Origin: Arsenophonus sp052174135
Lineage (GTDB): Bacteria; Pseudomonadota; Gammaproteobacteria; Enterobacterales; Enterobacteriaceae
DNA: 64,000 bases
NCBI GenBank assembly: GCA_052174135.1
Contig: JBQMRZ010000005.1
Coordinates: 62,001 to 126,000 of the forward strand
Direction: 5' to 3'
In this document: positions 40,283-50,113 of the stretch, one piece after another
Numbering within the stretch: position 1 is the stretch's first letter
Layout of the letters: the number at the start of each line of letters is the position of its first letter
The notes under the pieces: model-generated
The model's database searches: none
Told to the model about the DNA's origin: nothing
The model's input: only the letters and a program-made list of their open reading frames with translations
Made by a program: the position numbers and the translations under genes

Positions 40283-41053
40283 TTAAATATAAAAGATAGT
40301 AAAGGTTGCTGAACCTTCAAAAGTAATTTCATCGATCAGATTACGTTGCGTACTATCGTAGTAAAAAAATAAATTTGGTTTAAAGTCAACTTTAAATGTT
40401 TTTGCTTTTACTGGATCATCACTATCAATATATGTCCAGAATTTTGATAATGTTAAATCTCCAGGCACCTTTTTTTTAATCCACCCAGCATTACTTATCT
40501 TAGAATCTTTTAAACCCGTATTAAAATCTTTATTAATGTCTTTTCCTTGTGCCCCAACAACAAGCGCCTTAGTGAATTCAAAAAAATAACCACCAAGTTT
40601 AGAGCTGTTAGCTAGACCACTAATAGATTTCAATCCAAATGCATGTGATAAATCAGCCCCTTCTATACCTATATTTGATATACCTGTATTTTCAATAAAA
40701 TTAAGTGGAGCATAAGAACTATTATTGTCAGTAACAGTAAAGCCGACAGATGCTAAGTTATCACATTCAACTGTAAGTGTTGTTTTCTCGATATTGCTAT
40801 ATAGTCCAAAATTTTCCGCCCATCTCTTTTCCATAAGTTTGGTAGTTGTATTTTGTGTTTCAAGCTCTCCATACTTAATGCTACCAACATCAATGTTATT
40901 TTTAGATAAGACTATGTTACAAGCGGTAGGAAGAAATTTACCTGATATAGTAAAGTTAGCACTATCTCCAGCTAATACATTAGAGGAAGTGAACATTAAA
41001 ATCAGTAAAGAAATAGTAGTGATCGGTATTGCTTTGCTGCTATTAATTTTCAT
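40283..41053 (-). CDS. Putative fimbrial subunit (DUF1120-like), first gene of the operon
   Basis: A secreted protein of 256 residues with a signal peptide ending in NVLA (cleavage about residue 28). The mature N-terminus NFTISGKFLPTACNIVLS and IDVGSIKYGEL, with cysteines 45 and 97, resembles DUF1120 proteins found beside chaperone-usher genes. The C-terminus ends in alternating hydrophobic residues (ITFEGSATFTIFYI), as expected for the strand bound by the chaperone. By position, before the attenuator-like hairpin, it is the likely main subunit. At 256 residues it is larger than classical major pilins, so a subunit with an extra or adhesive region is possible. The family assignment is from memory, not a search. 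Confidence 0.7.
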   Translation of the reverse strand: MKINSSKAIPITTISLLILMFTSSNVLAGDSANFTISGKFLPTACNIVLSKNNIDVGSIKYGELETQNTTTKLMEKRWAENFGLYSNIEKTTLTVECDNLASVGFTVTDNNSSYAPLNFIENTGISNIGIEGADLSHAFGLKSISGLANSSKLGGYFFEFTKALVVGAQGKDINKDFNTGLKDSKISNAGWIKKKVPGDLTLSKFWTYIDSDDPVKAKTFKVDFKPNLFFYYDSTQRNLIDEITFEGSATFTIFYI

Positions 41054-42057
41054 ATTATTTTCGCCTTTTAATTTAAAATATTTAAATTTACAGTGTCATT
41101 ATTAACACAACTACTAATTTATTGAATTTAATTTCATTACATTAATAGCTATCTATAAAAATAATTGACCGAATTTCATAAAAAATAAAATGAAATTAAT
41201 CGATCGTTTCGATATATTTTGTTTTTTTACTTATTAAAGACTAATATTTATTAGTAAATTATTAATGTTATTAAAATTTAAAAAAATTGTTATTTTTACT
41301 TTTAGAAGATCCAGAAATTGATGCATTCTCTGCTTTTAAATAAAATTTTAAGTAATTAAGTTGAATTTTTTATATATGAAAAATTAATTAGTTATATTTA
41401 TGGTATTTAATGTTAATAACATTGTTATGTTATATAAAAGTTACAAATAATAAATTTTAAATTTTTATAAAAGTTTTTGCGTTAAAATCATTTATTTAAT
41501 ATATTTTTAAAAATATTAAGAATTTTATTTTAAAAATCAATGAAAACTATTATTCGATATGTTTGTAATATTGAATGCTGAAAATTTTAAAAAAAATCTT
41601 ATAGTGCAATACAAAATATTTATCATTTTTTTTTAATAAAAAAGAAATATTTGAAATTAAATTAATAGGTAATAAAGTTTATTAATTAAAAAAAAAATAA
41701 AATAAATTATTTCTATTTTAAATTATAAAAATAATAATTAAAATAAGCCGCTTGCTATAAATATTTATCATAAGAATACATAATATAAAAAAATAGATTA
41801 AATTAATTTAATTAATATATTATCTATCTATAAATTCTTTAATTAATTATTTAAATAATATGCTAGAAATTAAATGGACATAAATATAATCTGTTATCTA
41901 CGATAAGAGATAAATATATCGTAATTGAATATCGTATGAAAAGTAAGTAAAATAAAAACGCTCAATAATATAAGAAAAATAACTATTTTTTATTTTTTTT
42001 TAAATAATTGTTTTATTTTTAGTAAAACATAAAAAATATTTATTTTATGGAAATTTA

Positions 42058-42089
42058 AATATTTTAATAATTTAATATTTTAATAATTT
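42058..42089. repeat. Two tandem copies of a 16-base unit
   Basis: AATATTTTAATAATTT occurs twice head to tail without change. It lies just left of repeat copy B. Confidence 0.9.
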
Positions 42090-42104
42090 AATAAAATTAA
42101 AAAG

Positions 42105-42146
42105 ATAAATAACTCTATAGTTAAATTAAATACTTTTACTGTAAAA
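42105..42146 (+). repeat. Direct repeat copy B flanking the fimbrial operon
   Basis: Matches copy A at 36008-36049 in 37 of 42 positions, same orientation, 6097 bases apart. Here the repeat forms a clean hairpin: 11 paired bases (42128-42138 with 42142-42152) around the loop CTG. Copy A keeps the pairing potential although bases differ, which argues for a selected structure or a recent common origin. Confidence 0.65.
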
Positions 42147-43729
42147 GTATTTTATTGAAAAAATAATAATAAAATTTTTTATAAATATACTAAGTAATAT
42201 TCGAAGTAAAATATAATACATTGACTTATTTGCATTACTAAAAATTAAAAATAAATTTTTTTTAAAATTAATAAAATATAAAAAATAACGCTAATTTTCG
42301 TTCATTGGACATTAGTCTTTATATAAGTAACTTAAAAATTTAAAAAACACTAAAGCTCGTAATTTTCAATAGATTTACTTAATAGTTTATAAGAATAAAA
42401 ATACCTTCAAAATAAACTTATTATTTATTGGTTTATCGATATTAGTAAATATTATACAATTGTTATTATTTTAACATACGGAAGAAGAAGTATCTAAGTT
42501 TAAATACAATATTTTTACATATGATTATATATAAATTTTTATAGAATTTTTGTATTAGACATCTTATCTATTCATAAAATTTACTACTAATTAGTAGTAT
42601 AAATAACTTAATTTTTCTTAATTAATTATTTATAAGGTAGTAAATATTACTTATTAGGTTTAAATAAATAAATCTGTAAATATTTATAATTAATTTTTAA
42701 ATAAAAATAAGTTCTTTGATTAATTTTAATTTAATTTTCTTTTGTATTTAAATAATAAAAAATCATATAAGTTATCATAATAAATAATGTGGTATAAATG
42801 AGTTAATTATTTAACATATAACGAATTTATTTTTAATTATTATCAATATTTAATAATATTTAGTTAAAATCATTATTTTAATGACTATTTTGTATAAAAG
42901 ATGATTATTTATAAAAAATATTTTTATATAATAAATTAATAAATTAATTATTGATATTTCTATATAAATCAATAAATTATATTAGAATTTTTTCTAAAAA
43001 ACTTAAACGAATGATGATATTTGTTTTATATGTTTTTTTTCAAAAATTATTTGAATGCAAAATATATTAAAATATAAAATAAATAATATTCTAATTTTAT
43101 GTTAAAATTTTATATAAAATAATATTTTTAAATTTAATCAATAGAATTCATTTCTATAACTTTTATTCATTTTTAATTATTATTTAGTTAGAGGTAATAA
43201 TTAGAACATATCTATAAAACTTTATATTTTGATATAATAATAAATTTTTTATAACCTTAAACCTTTTATATTGAGTTTAAAATTAAATAATTATTGATAT
43301 TATTACCACCTTAAGTTAGTTATTTTTCTTAAAAAGTTATATAATATTTATTGAGTGTAATAAATATTATATAACTATATCAATAATGTATTTTATATTT
43401 TGATATCGATTTCATCGATAAGAATAAAAACTAATAATGTTATTAACAACGATAAAAATATTAATATATTATTAGATTAATAAATCTATCTTTTTACTAA
43501 AATTTAAAAATAAAGTAAATAATTATTTTATTTTTTTAAAAAAATTTTAAAGTTTAAAAACTTTTCTTATGGTCTAGTCTAACGTGGATTAAATTTAAAA
43601 TAGTTTAAATTTTATTGAAATTTTATAACTTTTTACTATTCAAAAAAATGCTTGCTTGTAAATTTAAAAAAAAATAGTGGATTTAAATAAGGAAAATATG
43701 AAACTTATTTTCTGGAGAAATGATCTCAG

Positions 43730-44305
43730 ATGAGCGGGCGATTGACAGACAAGGTGCTAGTTAAACGAGTGCAAAAAGGTGATAAAAAAGCTTTTAATAT
43801 ACTGGTTATCAAATACCAGAATAAAGTTGTAAGTCTTGTTTCTCGTTATGTACCACAGGGAGATGTTCATGATATTGCACAAGAAGCATTCATTAAAGCT
43901 TACCGCGCTATTAGTTCATTTCGCGGCGAAAGTGCATTTTATACTTGGCTTTATAGAATCTCAGTAAATACAGCAAAAAATTATCTTATATTTAAAGGGC
44001 GTCGACCACCATCGAATGATTTAGATATTGTTAATGCAGAAAATTTTGAAATTTCCAATGCATTAAAAGAAATTTCTAATCCTGAGAACTTAATGTTATC
44101 AGAAGAATTGAAAAAAGTAGTTTTTCGAACTATAGAATCACTTCCTGAATATTTACGTTTAGCAATTATACTAAGAGAATTAGATGGACTAAGTTATGAG
44201 GAGATAGCGATTATTATGGGTTGTCCTGTTGGTACAGTTCGTTCACGCATTTTTCGAGCAAGAGAAGTCATTGATAATAAAGTTCAACCGTTAATACAAA
44301 ATTAA
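43730..44305 (+). CDS. rpoE: RNA polymerase sigma factor E
   Basis: Extracytoplasmic-function sigma factor directing the envelope stress response. It has 191 residues, the E. coli length. Region 2 carries GDVHDIAQEAFIKAYRAISSFRGESAFYTWLYRI; region 4 carries LDGLSYEEIAIIMGCPVGTVRSRIFRAREVIDNK. The start MSGRLTDKVLVKRVQKGD agrees with the family; GGAG lies a rather long 12 bases before it. The anti-sigma factor RseA and its partners RseB and RseC, which follow in E. coli, are missing. With BamE and an usher kept, a sigma-E regulon makes sense, but its control must differ. Confidence 0.97.
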   Translation: MSGRLTDKVLVKRVQKGDKKAFNILVIKYQNKVVSLVSRYVPQGDVHDIAQEAFIKAYRAISSFRGESAFYTWLYRISVNTAKNYLIFKGRRPPSNDLDIVNAENFEISNALKEISNPENLMLSEELKKVVFRTIESLPEYLRLAIILRELDGLSYEEIAIIMGCPVGTVRSRIFRAREVIDNKVQPLIQN

Positions 44306-46450
44306 ATATAGTTACATATTTTAGTGAAATCTATCTTATTTTACATATAAAAACTTTATATTTTAGTAGATTAAAGGTTCTTTAATTTTAAATATTTCAT
44401 AAAATTTTATTATAAAAATAATAAAAGAGCTATTATTTTTACTAAAAATAGCCTAAATATTATACAAATAAAAATTATCAGTTTTGATTTTATGATCAAA
44501 AGATAAAATAGTTAATTTTAAATAAATCTATTAAACATTGTCTCTGATCTAAAATCAAAGCATAATATTAAGTCATTTTATTTAAGCTAATTAATGATTT
44601 CTATATAATCGTTTATTTAATTAAAAATATAAGTTAATGTAATAAGCTAGAGCTAGTGCTGAACTAGTTATTATCTACTAGCATTTATTTTTTAAGATAT
44701 ATTTTAATATAAAATTAACAAAAAATATGAGCGCATTAATATGATGTATTATTTATAGAATAAAAAAACTTAATTAACATTTTATTTCAATTATAAAACA
44801 GAATATTATACTCAATAATAACAGAAACAGAATACTCATGATAATGAACATCAATGATTTATCATTGATGTTCATTCGAAATTTTTTATTTGGCAGTTTA
44901 TTATTGTTTTTATAGACTTCATTAGGTAACATAAGTAATATGATAAAATACCTTTTATCTTACTTAATTTCTTTTTATTACTAATTAACTAATGAAGTAA
45001 AATAGAGTATTATATAATGATATTTCGTTTTTTTTTAAAATAAACAAACACTAAAATGATAAAAATAAATAATTTATATCATAAAATTATTTAATTATAA
45101 AATAAATTTAGTATCTTGAATAAGCGTTTATTTTTTAGTTTATACAAAATTTTATTTTATTAATTATTTTTAATAATAATTTCCACTATTTTTAGTAAAT
45201 TGAAATTTTATTAATTTAGATAGAATGAATATTTATAACATAACAATATATCAGATGATTACATAACATGATAAAAAAATTCTATATTTAAATATCTCTT
45301 ATTAATTAATGAGAATATTAAATTACAAATTGTATTAATATGTATTAAATAATAAAAATAAAGTATTTAGACAATACTTAAATAATTTAGATCTATATAA
45401 ATACAATCTTTTTATTATATATTTTAAAATCAATAAATAATTAATTTAATTTCTAAATAAATTAATTATCCGTCAAAGTTTAAAAAAATTATAATTTTAA
45501 AAAAAAATAATTAATCTTTAACGATCATAATACTTAAATATAATATACATAATTTCTATTAAAATTATAAAAATAAGAAATCATTAGTTTGTTAAGTAGC
45601 TATTTCATAAAATGAATTAGTTTTTTTATAATAAATAAACAATAATATAAAGTTAAAATTATTAGTCAATCAATATTATTTACTGTTAGTAATGTTTAAA
45701 TTAATTTAATGATTTTGAGCGGATAATTTAATGGTTAATAACTTAATTATAATAGTGAATTGATATAAGAAAGTCATGTTATTTTATAATATAGTTTTAT
45801 TTTTTATTTTTTTTGTAGCTGCATTTAAACGGTTAATTTTTAAAGTTTATATTCCAAATAAAATAAAATAGATAACTAAATATCACTTAAAACTTGATCT
45901 TACATATCTAATATTATCTTTATTAAAAGAGTTTAAATAAAGATTAATTTGTGAAATTAGTTTTTTTTATGTTCAAGAATATTTATATAATTTTTTTTAA
46001 TTATTGATTTAACTAGCTGTTTAAGAAAAGTGAATTAAATTATAGAATTCTTTTTTAAAATTAGTTTATTATTTTAAGTATAATTACTAAATGAATTATT
46101 GATTTTTCTAATAAAAATTATTATTTTTCTTTCAAAAAAAATAATCAATATATCAAACAACTATTTTATAATAAAATTTATTCTTAAATAAATTTAAAAG
46201 AATAAATGTTAACAACAGGTATAACTCTTTAAATATATTTCGCTAGCACTAATGATAATTTATTTTTATTAATGTATACGCATGCAATATATATCATAAA
46301 AATTTTTTATTAATGATTATTTGAATTCTTTATTGCTTATATATAAAATATATTCTCAATATTGTTATAATAACTTTCATTGATTTTGGCTTTATAGGCT
46401 AATTATTGTTAAAATTTATTTTTTAATATTTTTTATAAAAAGATATAACT
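44306..46450. other. Spacer where rseA, rseB and rseC are missing
   Basis: 2.1 kb between rpoE and lepA, roughly the place of rseABC in enterobacteria. No piece of these proteins was recognised. A bulged hairpin (GCTATT...AATAGC) lies at about 44429-44452, and a terminator-like hairpin at 44843-44887. The rest is AT-rich with stops in every frame. Confidence 0.6.
44843..44887 (+). terminator. Orphan terminator-like hairpin downstream of rpoE
   Basis: A perfect 16-bp inverted repeat (44843-44858 with 44861-44876) around TT, then CGAAA and six T (44882-44887). It is 540 bases beyond the rpoE stop with no gene between, so it may be the surviving end of the old rpoE operon or serve a long rpoE 3' region. 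Confidence 0.65.
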
Positions 46451-48265
46451 TTGAAAATTAAACATATAAGAAATTTTTCTATTATTGCACATATTGATCA
46501 TGGCAAATCAACTCTTTCTGATCGGATTATTCAAATCTGCGGTGGTTTTTCTGATCGTAAAATGGAAGCTAAAATATTAGATTCTATGGATTTAGAGCGC
46601 GAACGTGGAATTACAATAAAAGCTCAAAGTGTTACTGTTAATTATAAAGCTACTAATAATGAAACTTATCAACTTAATTTTATTGATACACCAGGCCATG
46701 TTGATTTTTCTTATGAAGTATCGCGCTCACTAGCTGCTTGTGAAGGTGTATTACTCGTGGTTGATGCTGGACAAGGAGTGGAAGCACAAACAATTGCCAA
46801 TTGTTATACCGCTATTGAAATGAATTTAGAAATTGTTCTTGTGCTTAATAAAATAGATTTACCTTCAGCAGATCCTGATCGTGTAGCTAAAGAGATTAAA
46901 GATATTATCGGTATAAATACCAATGATGCTATTTATTGTTCGGCAAAAACAGGATTAGGAGTACAAAATGTAATTGAATATTTAATTAAAAAAATTCCCC
47001 CACCAGAAGGTGATCCAACAGGTCCTTTACAGGCATTAATTATTGATTCATGGTTTGATAATTATTTAGGAGTTGTTTCGTTAGTATGCATTAAAAATGG
47101 TACTATTTATAAAAGTGATAAAGTTAAAGTAATAAGCTCTAGTCAAATCTATAATATTGATTGTTTAGGTATTTTTACGCCAAAACGAATTATTTGTCAA
47201 CAACTAAATTGTGGTGAAGTAGGTTGGTTAGCTTGCACCATAAAAAATATTCATGGAGCTCCAGTCGGAGATACATTAACTACTACTCGCTATCCAACTG
47301 AACAAGCGCTACTTGGTTTTAAAAAAGTAAAACCGCAAGTTTATGCTGGTTTATTTACTATTAACACTGATTATTATGAAACATTTCGGGATGCTTTAAC
47401 TAAATTAAGTTTAAATGATGCTTCATTATTTTATGAACCAGAGAGTTCAACTATATTAGGTTTTGGTTTTCGATGTGGGTTTCTTGGTTTACTTCATATG
47501 GAAATTATCCAGGAACGCTTAGAACGTGAATATCATTTAGATATTATTACAACATCCCCTACAGTTATTTATGAAATTGAGCTCACAAATGGTGATATTA
47601 TTTATATAGATAATCCATCTAAAATATCAACGTCTAATAATAACATAAATGAATTACGTGAACCAATTGCAGAATGTAATATTTTGATCCCCCCAAAATA
47701 TATTGGAAATATTATCGGTCTTTGCATAGAAAAACGAGGCGTGCAAACTAATATAGTTTATCATTGCAATCAAGTCGCATTAACTTATAAAATTCCTATG
47801 GCAGAGGTAGTTCTAGATTTCTTTGATCGCTTAAAATCTATTTCGCAGGGATATGCTTCATTAGATTATAATTTTTCACACTTCCAAGCAGCTAATATTG
47901 TGCTTGTGGATATATTGATTAATAAAGAAAAAATAGATGTTTTAGCATTTATTGCTCATCGTATAAACGTACTATATCGTAGTCGCAAGCTAATAGATAA
48001 AATAAAAAATTTAATCAAGCGTCAGCAATTTGATATTGTAATTCAGGCTGCAATAGGTAACCATATTATAGCTCGCTCAACGGTAAAACAATTACGTAAA
48101 AATGTATTAGCTAAATGTTATGGTGGTGATGTTAGTCGTAAGAAAAAATTATTAAAAAAACAAAAAGAAGGTAAAAAACGAATGAAACAAATTGGTAGCG
48201 TTGAACTACCACAAGAAGCATTTCTTGCTATTCTTCATGTTAGTAAAGATAACCAACTATTATAA
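46451..48265 (+). CDS. lepA: Elongation factor 4 (LepA)
   Basis: Ribosome-bound GTPase acting in translation (back-translocation, 30S assembly). It has 604 residues, against 599 in E. coli. The G domain has AHIDHGKST, DTPGHVDF and LNKIDLP; the LepA-specific C-terminal domain ends with KKKLLKKQKEGKKRMKQIG. It seems to start at TTG (46451), since no ATG lies before the conserved HIRNFSIIAHIDHG and the upstream bases carry only a weak ribosome site. lepB follows after 10 bases. Confidence 0.97.
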   Translation: MKIKHIRNFSIIAHIDHGKSTLSDRIIQICGGFSDRKMEAKILDSMDLERERGITIKAQSVTVNYKATNNETYQLNFIDTPGHVDFSYEVSRSLAACEGVLLVVDAGQGVEAQTIANCYTAIEMNLEIVLVLNKIDLPSADPDRVAKEIKDIIGINTNDAIYCSAKTGLGVQNVIEYLIKKIPPPEGDPTGPLQALIIDSWFDNYLGVVSLVCIKNGTIYKSDKVKVISSSQIYNIDCLGIFTPKRIICQQLNCGEVGWLACTIKNIHGAPVGDTLTTTRYPTEQALLGFKKVKPQVYAGLFTINTDYYETFRDALTKLSLNDASLFYEPESSTILGFGFRCGFLGLLHMEIIQERLEREYHLDIITTSPTVIYEIELTNGDIIYIDNPSKISTSNNNINELREPIAECNILIPPKYIGNIIGLCIEKRGVQTNIVYHCNQVALTYKIPMAEVVLDFFDRLKSISQGYASLDYNFSHFQAANIVLVDILINKEKIDVLAFIAHRINVLYRSRKLIDKIKNLIKRQQFDIVIQAAIGNHIIARSTVKQLRKNVLAKCYGGDVSRKKKLLKKQKEGKKRMKQIGSVELPQEAFLAILHVSKDNQLL

Positions 48266-48275
48266 GGAAATCATA

Positions 48276-49247
48276 ATGGCTAACACTTTTTCTTTGATCT
48301 TAACGATTGCAACTTTAATAACAGGGACGATTTGGTTTATTGATCATTTTAAATTAATATATTTTTTTAAGAAAAAATTTTTTTATCAGAAAAAAAATAT
48401 TAAAAAAAAATTAGAACAGAATTATTTACAAAAAAATATTTATAAAACATCATTATTTGATACTTGTTCATCTATTTTCCCGATATTAGCAATTGTATTG
48501 GTGATACGTTCATTTTTTTATGAACCATTTCAAATCCCATCAGGTTCAATGATGCCTACTTTATTAGTTGGTGATTTCATACTAGTAGAAAAATTTGCTT
48601 ATAGATTAAAAGATCCAGTTACACAATCAACATTATTAGAAACAGGAAAACCTAAACGCGGTGATATTGCAGTATTTAAATATCCAAAAAATCCTAATCT
48701 AGATTTTGTTAAACGCATTATTGGTCTACCTGGTGATAAAATCATTTATGATCCCGAACAAAAAGAGTTACATATATATCCGAATTGTTCAATTTCAGAC
48801 AATTTTCAAGTATTACCAATTATTTATTCTTCATTAAAAGAGAGTGAATGGGTTTTATTTTTTAATATTAATTCCATTTTGGAAAATCAAAAAGGAAGTT
48901 ATCAAATTCCATTAAATAAATCAGTTCCAAGTAACGCATTACGTCAAGCTGAAAGAGTTGAAAAATTAGGGAATACCACCAGTCATGAGATATTAATAAT
49001 TCCACAAGTATACACCCAATCACGTTATCAACAATCTGGTTTACCAAATAATGAATGGGTTGTTCCCTCTAAACACTATTTCATGATGGGGGACAATAGA
49101 GATAATAGTGCAGATAGCCGTTTATGGGGTTTTGTACCAGAAGATAATCTAGTTGGACGAGCAGTTATTATCTGGTTTAGCCTTGATAAACATGAGAATG
49201 AATGGCCAACTGGAATACGTTTAAATCGTATTGGTACAATCAATTAA
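48276..49247 (+). CDS. lepB: Signal peptidase I
   Basis: Cleaves signal peptides of exported proteins at the periplasmic side of the inner membrane. I start at the ATG at 48276 (MANTFSLILTIATL), 7 bases after AAGGA; the open frame extends 28 codons upstream into lepA. It has 323 residues. Two N-terminal membrane spans are at about 4-23 and 66-82. The catalytic serine is residue 91 in PSGSMMPT and the lysine 146 in FVKRIIG, the same numbers as in E. coli. GDNRDNSADSR is intact. The fimbrial subunits and AmiD are among the exported proteins encoded nearby, though lipoproteins need LspA instead. Confidence 0.97.
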   Translation: MANTFSLILTIATLITGTIWFIDHFKLIYFFKKKFFYQKKNIKKKLEQNYLQKNIYKTSLFDTCSSIFPILAIVLVIRSFFYEPFQIPSGSMMPTLLVGDFILVEKFAYRLKDPVTQSTLLETGKPKRGDIAVFKYPKNPNLDFVKRIIGLPGDKIIYDPEQKELHIYPNCSISDNFQVLPIIYSSLKESEWVLFFNINSILENQKGSYQIPLNKSVPSNALRQAERVEKLGNTTSHEILIIPQVYTQSRYQQSGLPNNEWVVPSKHYFMMGDNRDNSADSRLWGFVPEDNLVGRAVIIWFSLDKHENEWPTGIRLNRIGTIN

Positions 49248-49312
49248 TGAAATAATGAGATGAATTAATCATTTATAAATTTTTTTTCATATAACAATCA
49301 ATATAGAATATA

Positions 49313-49354
49313 TTGATATTAATCAAAAAATATTATTTTTTTGATTAATATCAA
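49313..49354 (+). promoter_or_regulatory. 18-bp perfect hairpin in the rnc leader
   Basis: Arms 49313-49330 and 49337-49354 pair at every position around the loop TATTAT; the right arm ends 54 bases before the rnc start. E. coli RNase III cleaves a hairpin in its own rnc leader to control its level. A long duplex at the same place suggests this feedback is kept, although the arms are AT-rich and could also be a lepB 3' structure. Confidence 0.6.
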
Positions 49355-49408
49355 AGATGCTAAAAATGCAATACCTTTGTAATTTAATAATAAAATAATT
49401 GGTAGCAC

Positions 49409-50113
49409 ATGAATTCTTCTTTAGTTGAATGGTCAGAGCAGCAAGAAATTAAACAGCTACAGCGTAAGCTTGGATATACTTTTAAACAAATTGAATTTTT
49501 AAAACAAGCATTAACACATCGTAGTGCCAGCAGTAATCACAATGAAAGATTAGAGTTTTTAGGTGATTCAATTCTTAGTTTTGTGATCGCTAATGATCTC
49601 TACCATCGTTTTCCTAAAGTTAATGAAGGTGATATGAGTCGTATGCGAGCAACGTTGGTCAGAGCCAATGCATTAGCTGAACTTGCACAAGAATTTAATT
49701 TAGGAGAGTGTTTATATTTGGGTCCTGGTGAATTAAAAAACAGAGGATTTTTTCGAGAATCGATATTAGCAGATACTATAGAAGCATTAATTAGTAGTAT
49801 TTTTTTAGATAGTGATATTCAAACTACTGAAAAAATTATTTTAGCTTGGTATGCTAATAGATTAATGAAAATTAATCCTGGGCATAAACAAAAAGACCCT
49901 AAAACACGTTTACAGGAATATTTACAGGGAAGCTGTTTACCTTTACCAAATTATTTGATTGTTCAAGTTCGAGGTGAAGCCCACGATCAAGAATTTATTA
50001 TTCATTGCAAGGTTAGTGGAGTAAAAAAACCTGTTGAAGGAATTGGTTCAAATCGTCGCAAAGCCGAACAAGCAGCGGCTAAGCAAATATTAAAAATATT
50101 GGAGCTTGAATGA
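49409..50113 (+). CDS. rnc: Ribonuclease III
   Basis: Cuts double-stranded RNA, processing rRNA precursors and some mRNAs. It has 234 residues; the extra few relative to E. coli are at the N-terminus. The catalytic signature HNERLEFLGDS lies at about 44-54, and the double-stranded RNA binding domain occupies about 163-232 with KDPKTRLQEYLQG and RRKAEQAAAKQILK. The stop overlaps the era start by 4 bases. A hairpin in its leader may be a self-cleavage site. Confidence 0.97.
   Translation: MNSSLVEWSEQQEIKQLQRKLGYTFKQIEFLKQALTHRSASSNHNERLEFLGDSILSFVIANDLYHRFPKVNEGDMSRMRATLVRANALAELAQEFNLGECLYLGPGELKNRGFFRESILADTIEALISSIFLDSDIQTTEKIILAWYANRLMKINPGHKQKDPKTRLQEYLQGSCLPLPNYLIVQVRGEAHDQEFIIHCKVSGVKKPVEGIGSNRRKAEQAAAKQILKILELE

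Larger units (their letters stand above)
41054..43729. other. 2.7 kb spacer between the fimbrial operon and rpoE (divergent)
   Basis: No supportable gene. It contains copy B of the operon-flanking repeat (42105-42146) and a two-copy tandem repeat (42058-42089). nadB, which is divergent from rpoE in E. coli, is not present. The regulatory region of the fimbrial operon should be near 41054-41300, but I recognise no specific boxes. Confidence 0.6.

Noticed and set aside
40725..41105. 126-codon plus-strand frame opposite the first fimbrial gene
   Set aside because: Antisense to a gene with a clear signal peptide and cysteines; no ribosome site and no family pattern.
43558..43582. AAACTT and TCTAA upstream of rpoE as a sigma-E autoregulatory promoter
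   Set aside because: Spacing of 14 is shorter than the usual 16 and the GG of the -35 box is missing; only suggestive.
48192..48275. 28-codon upstream extension of lepB
   Set aside because: It overlaps lepA; AAGGA before 48276 and the MANTFSLIL start match LepB.
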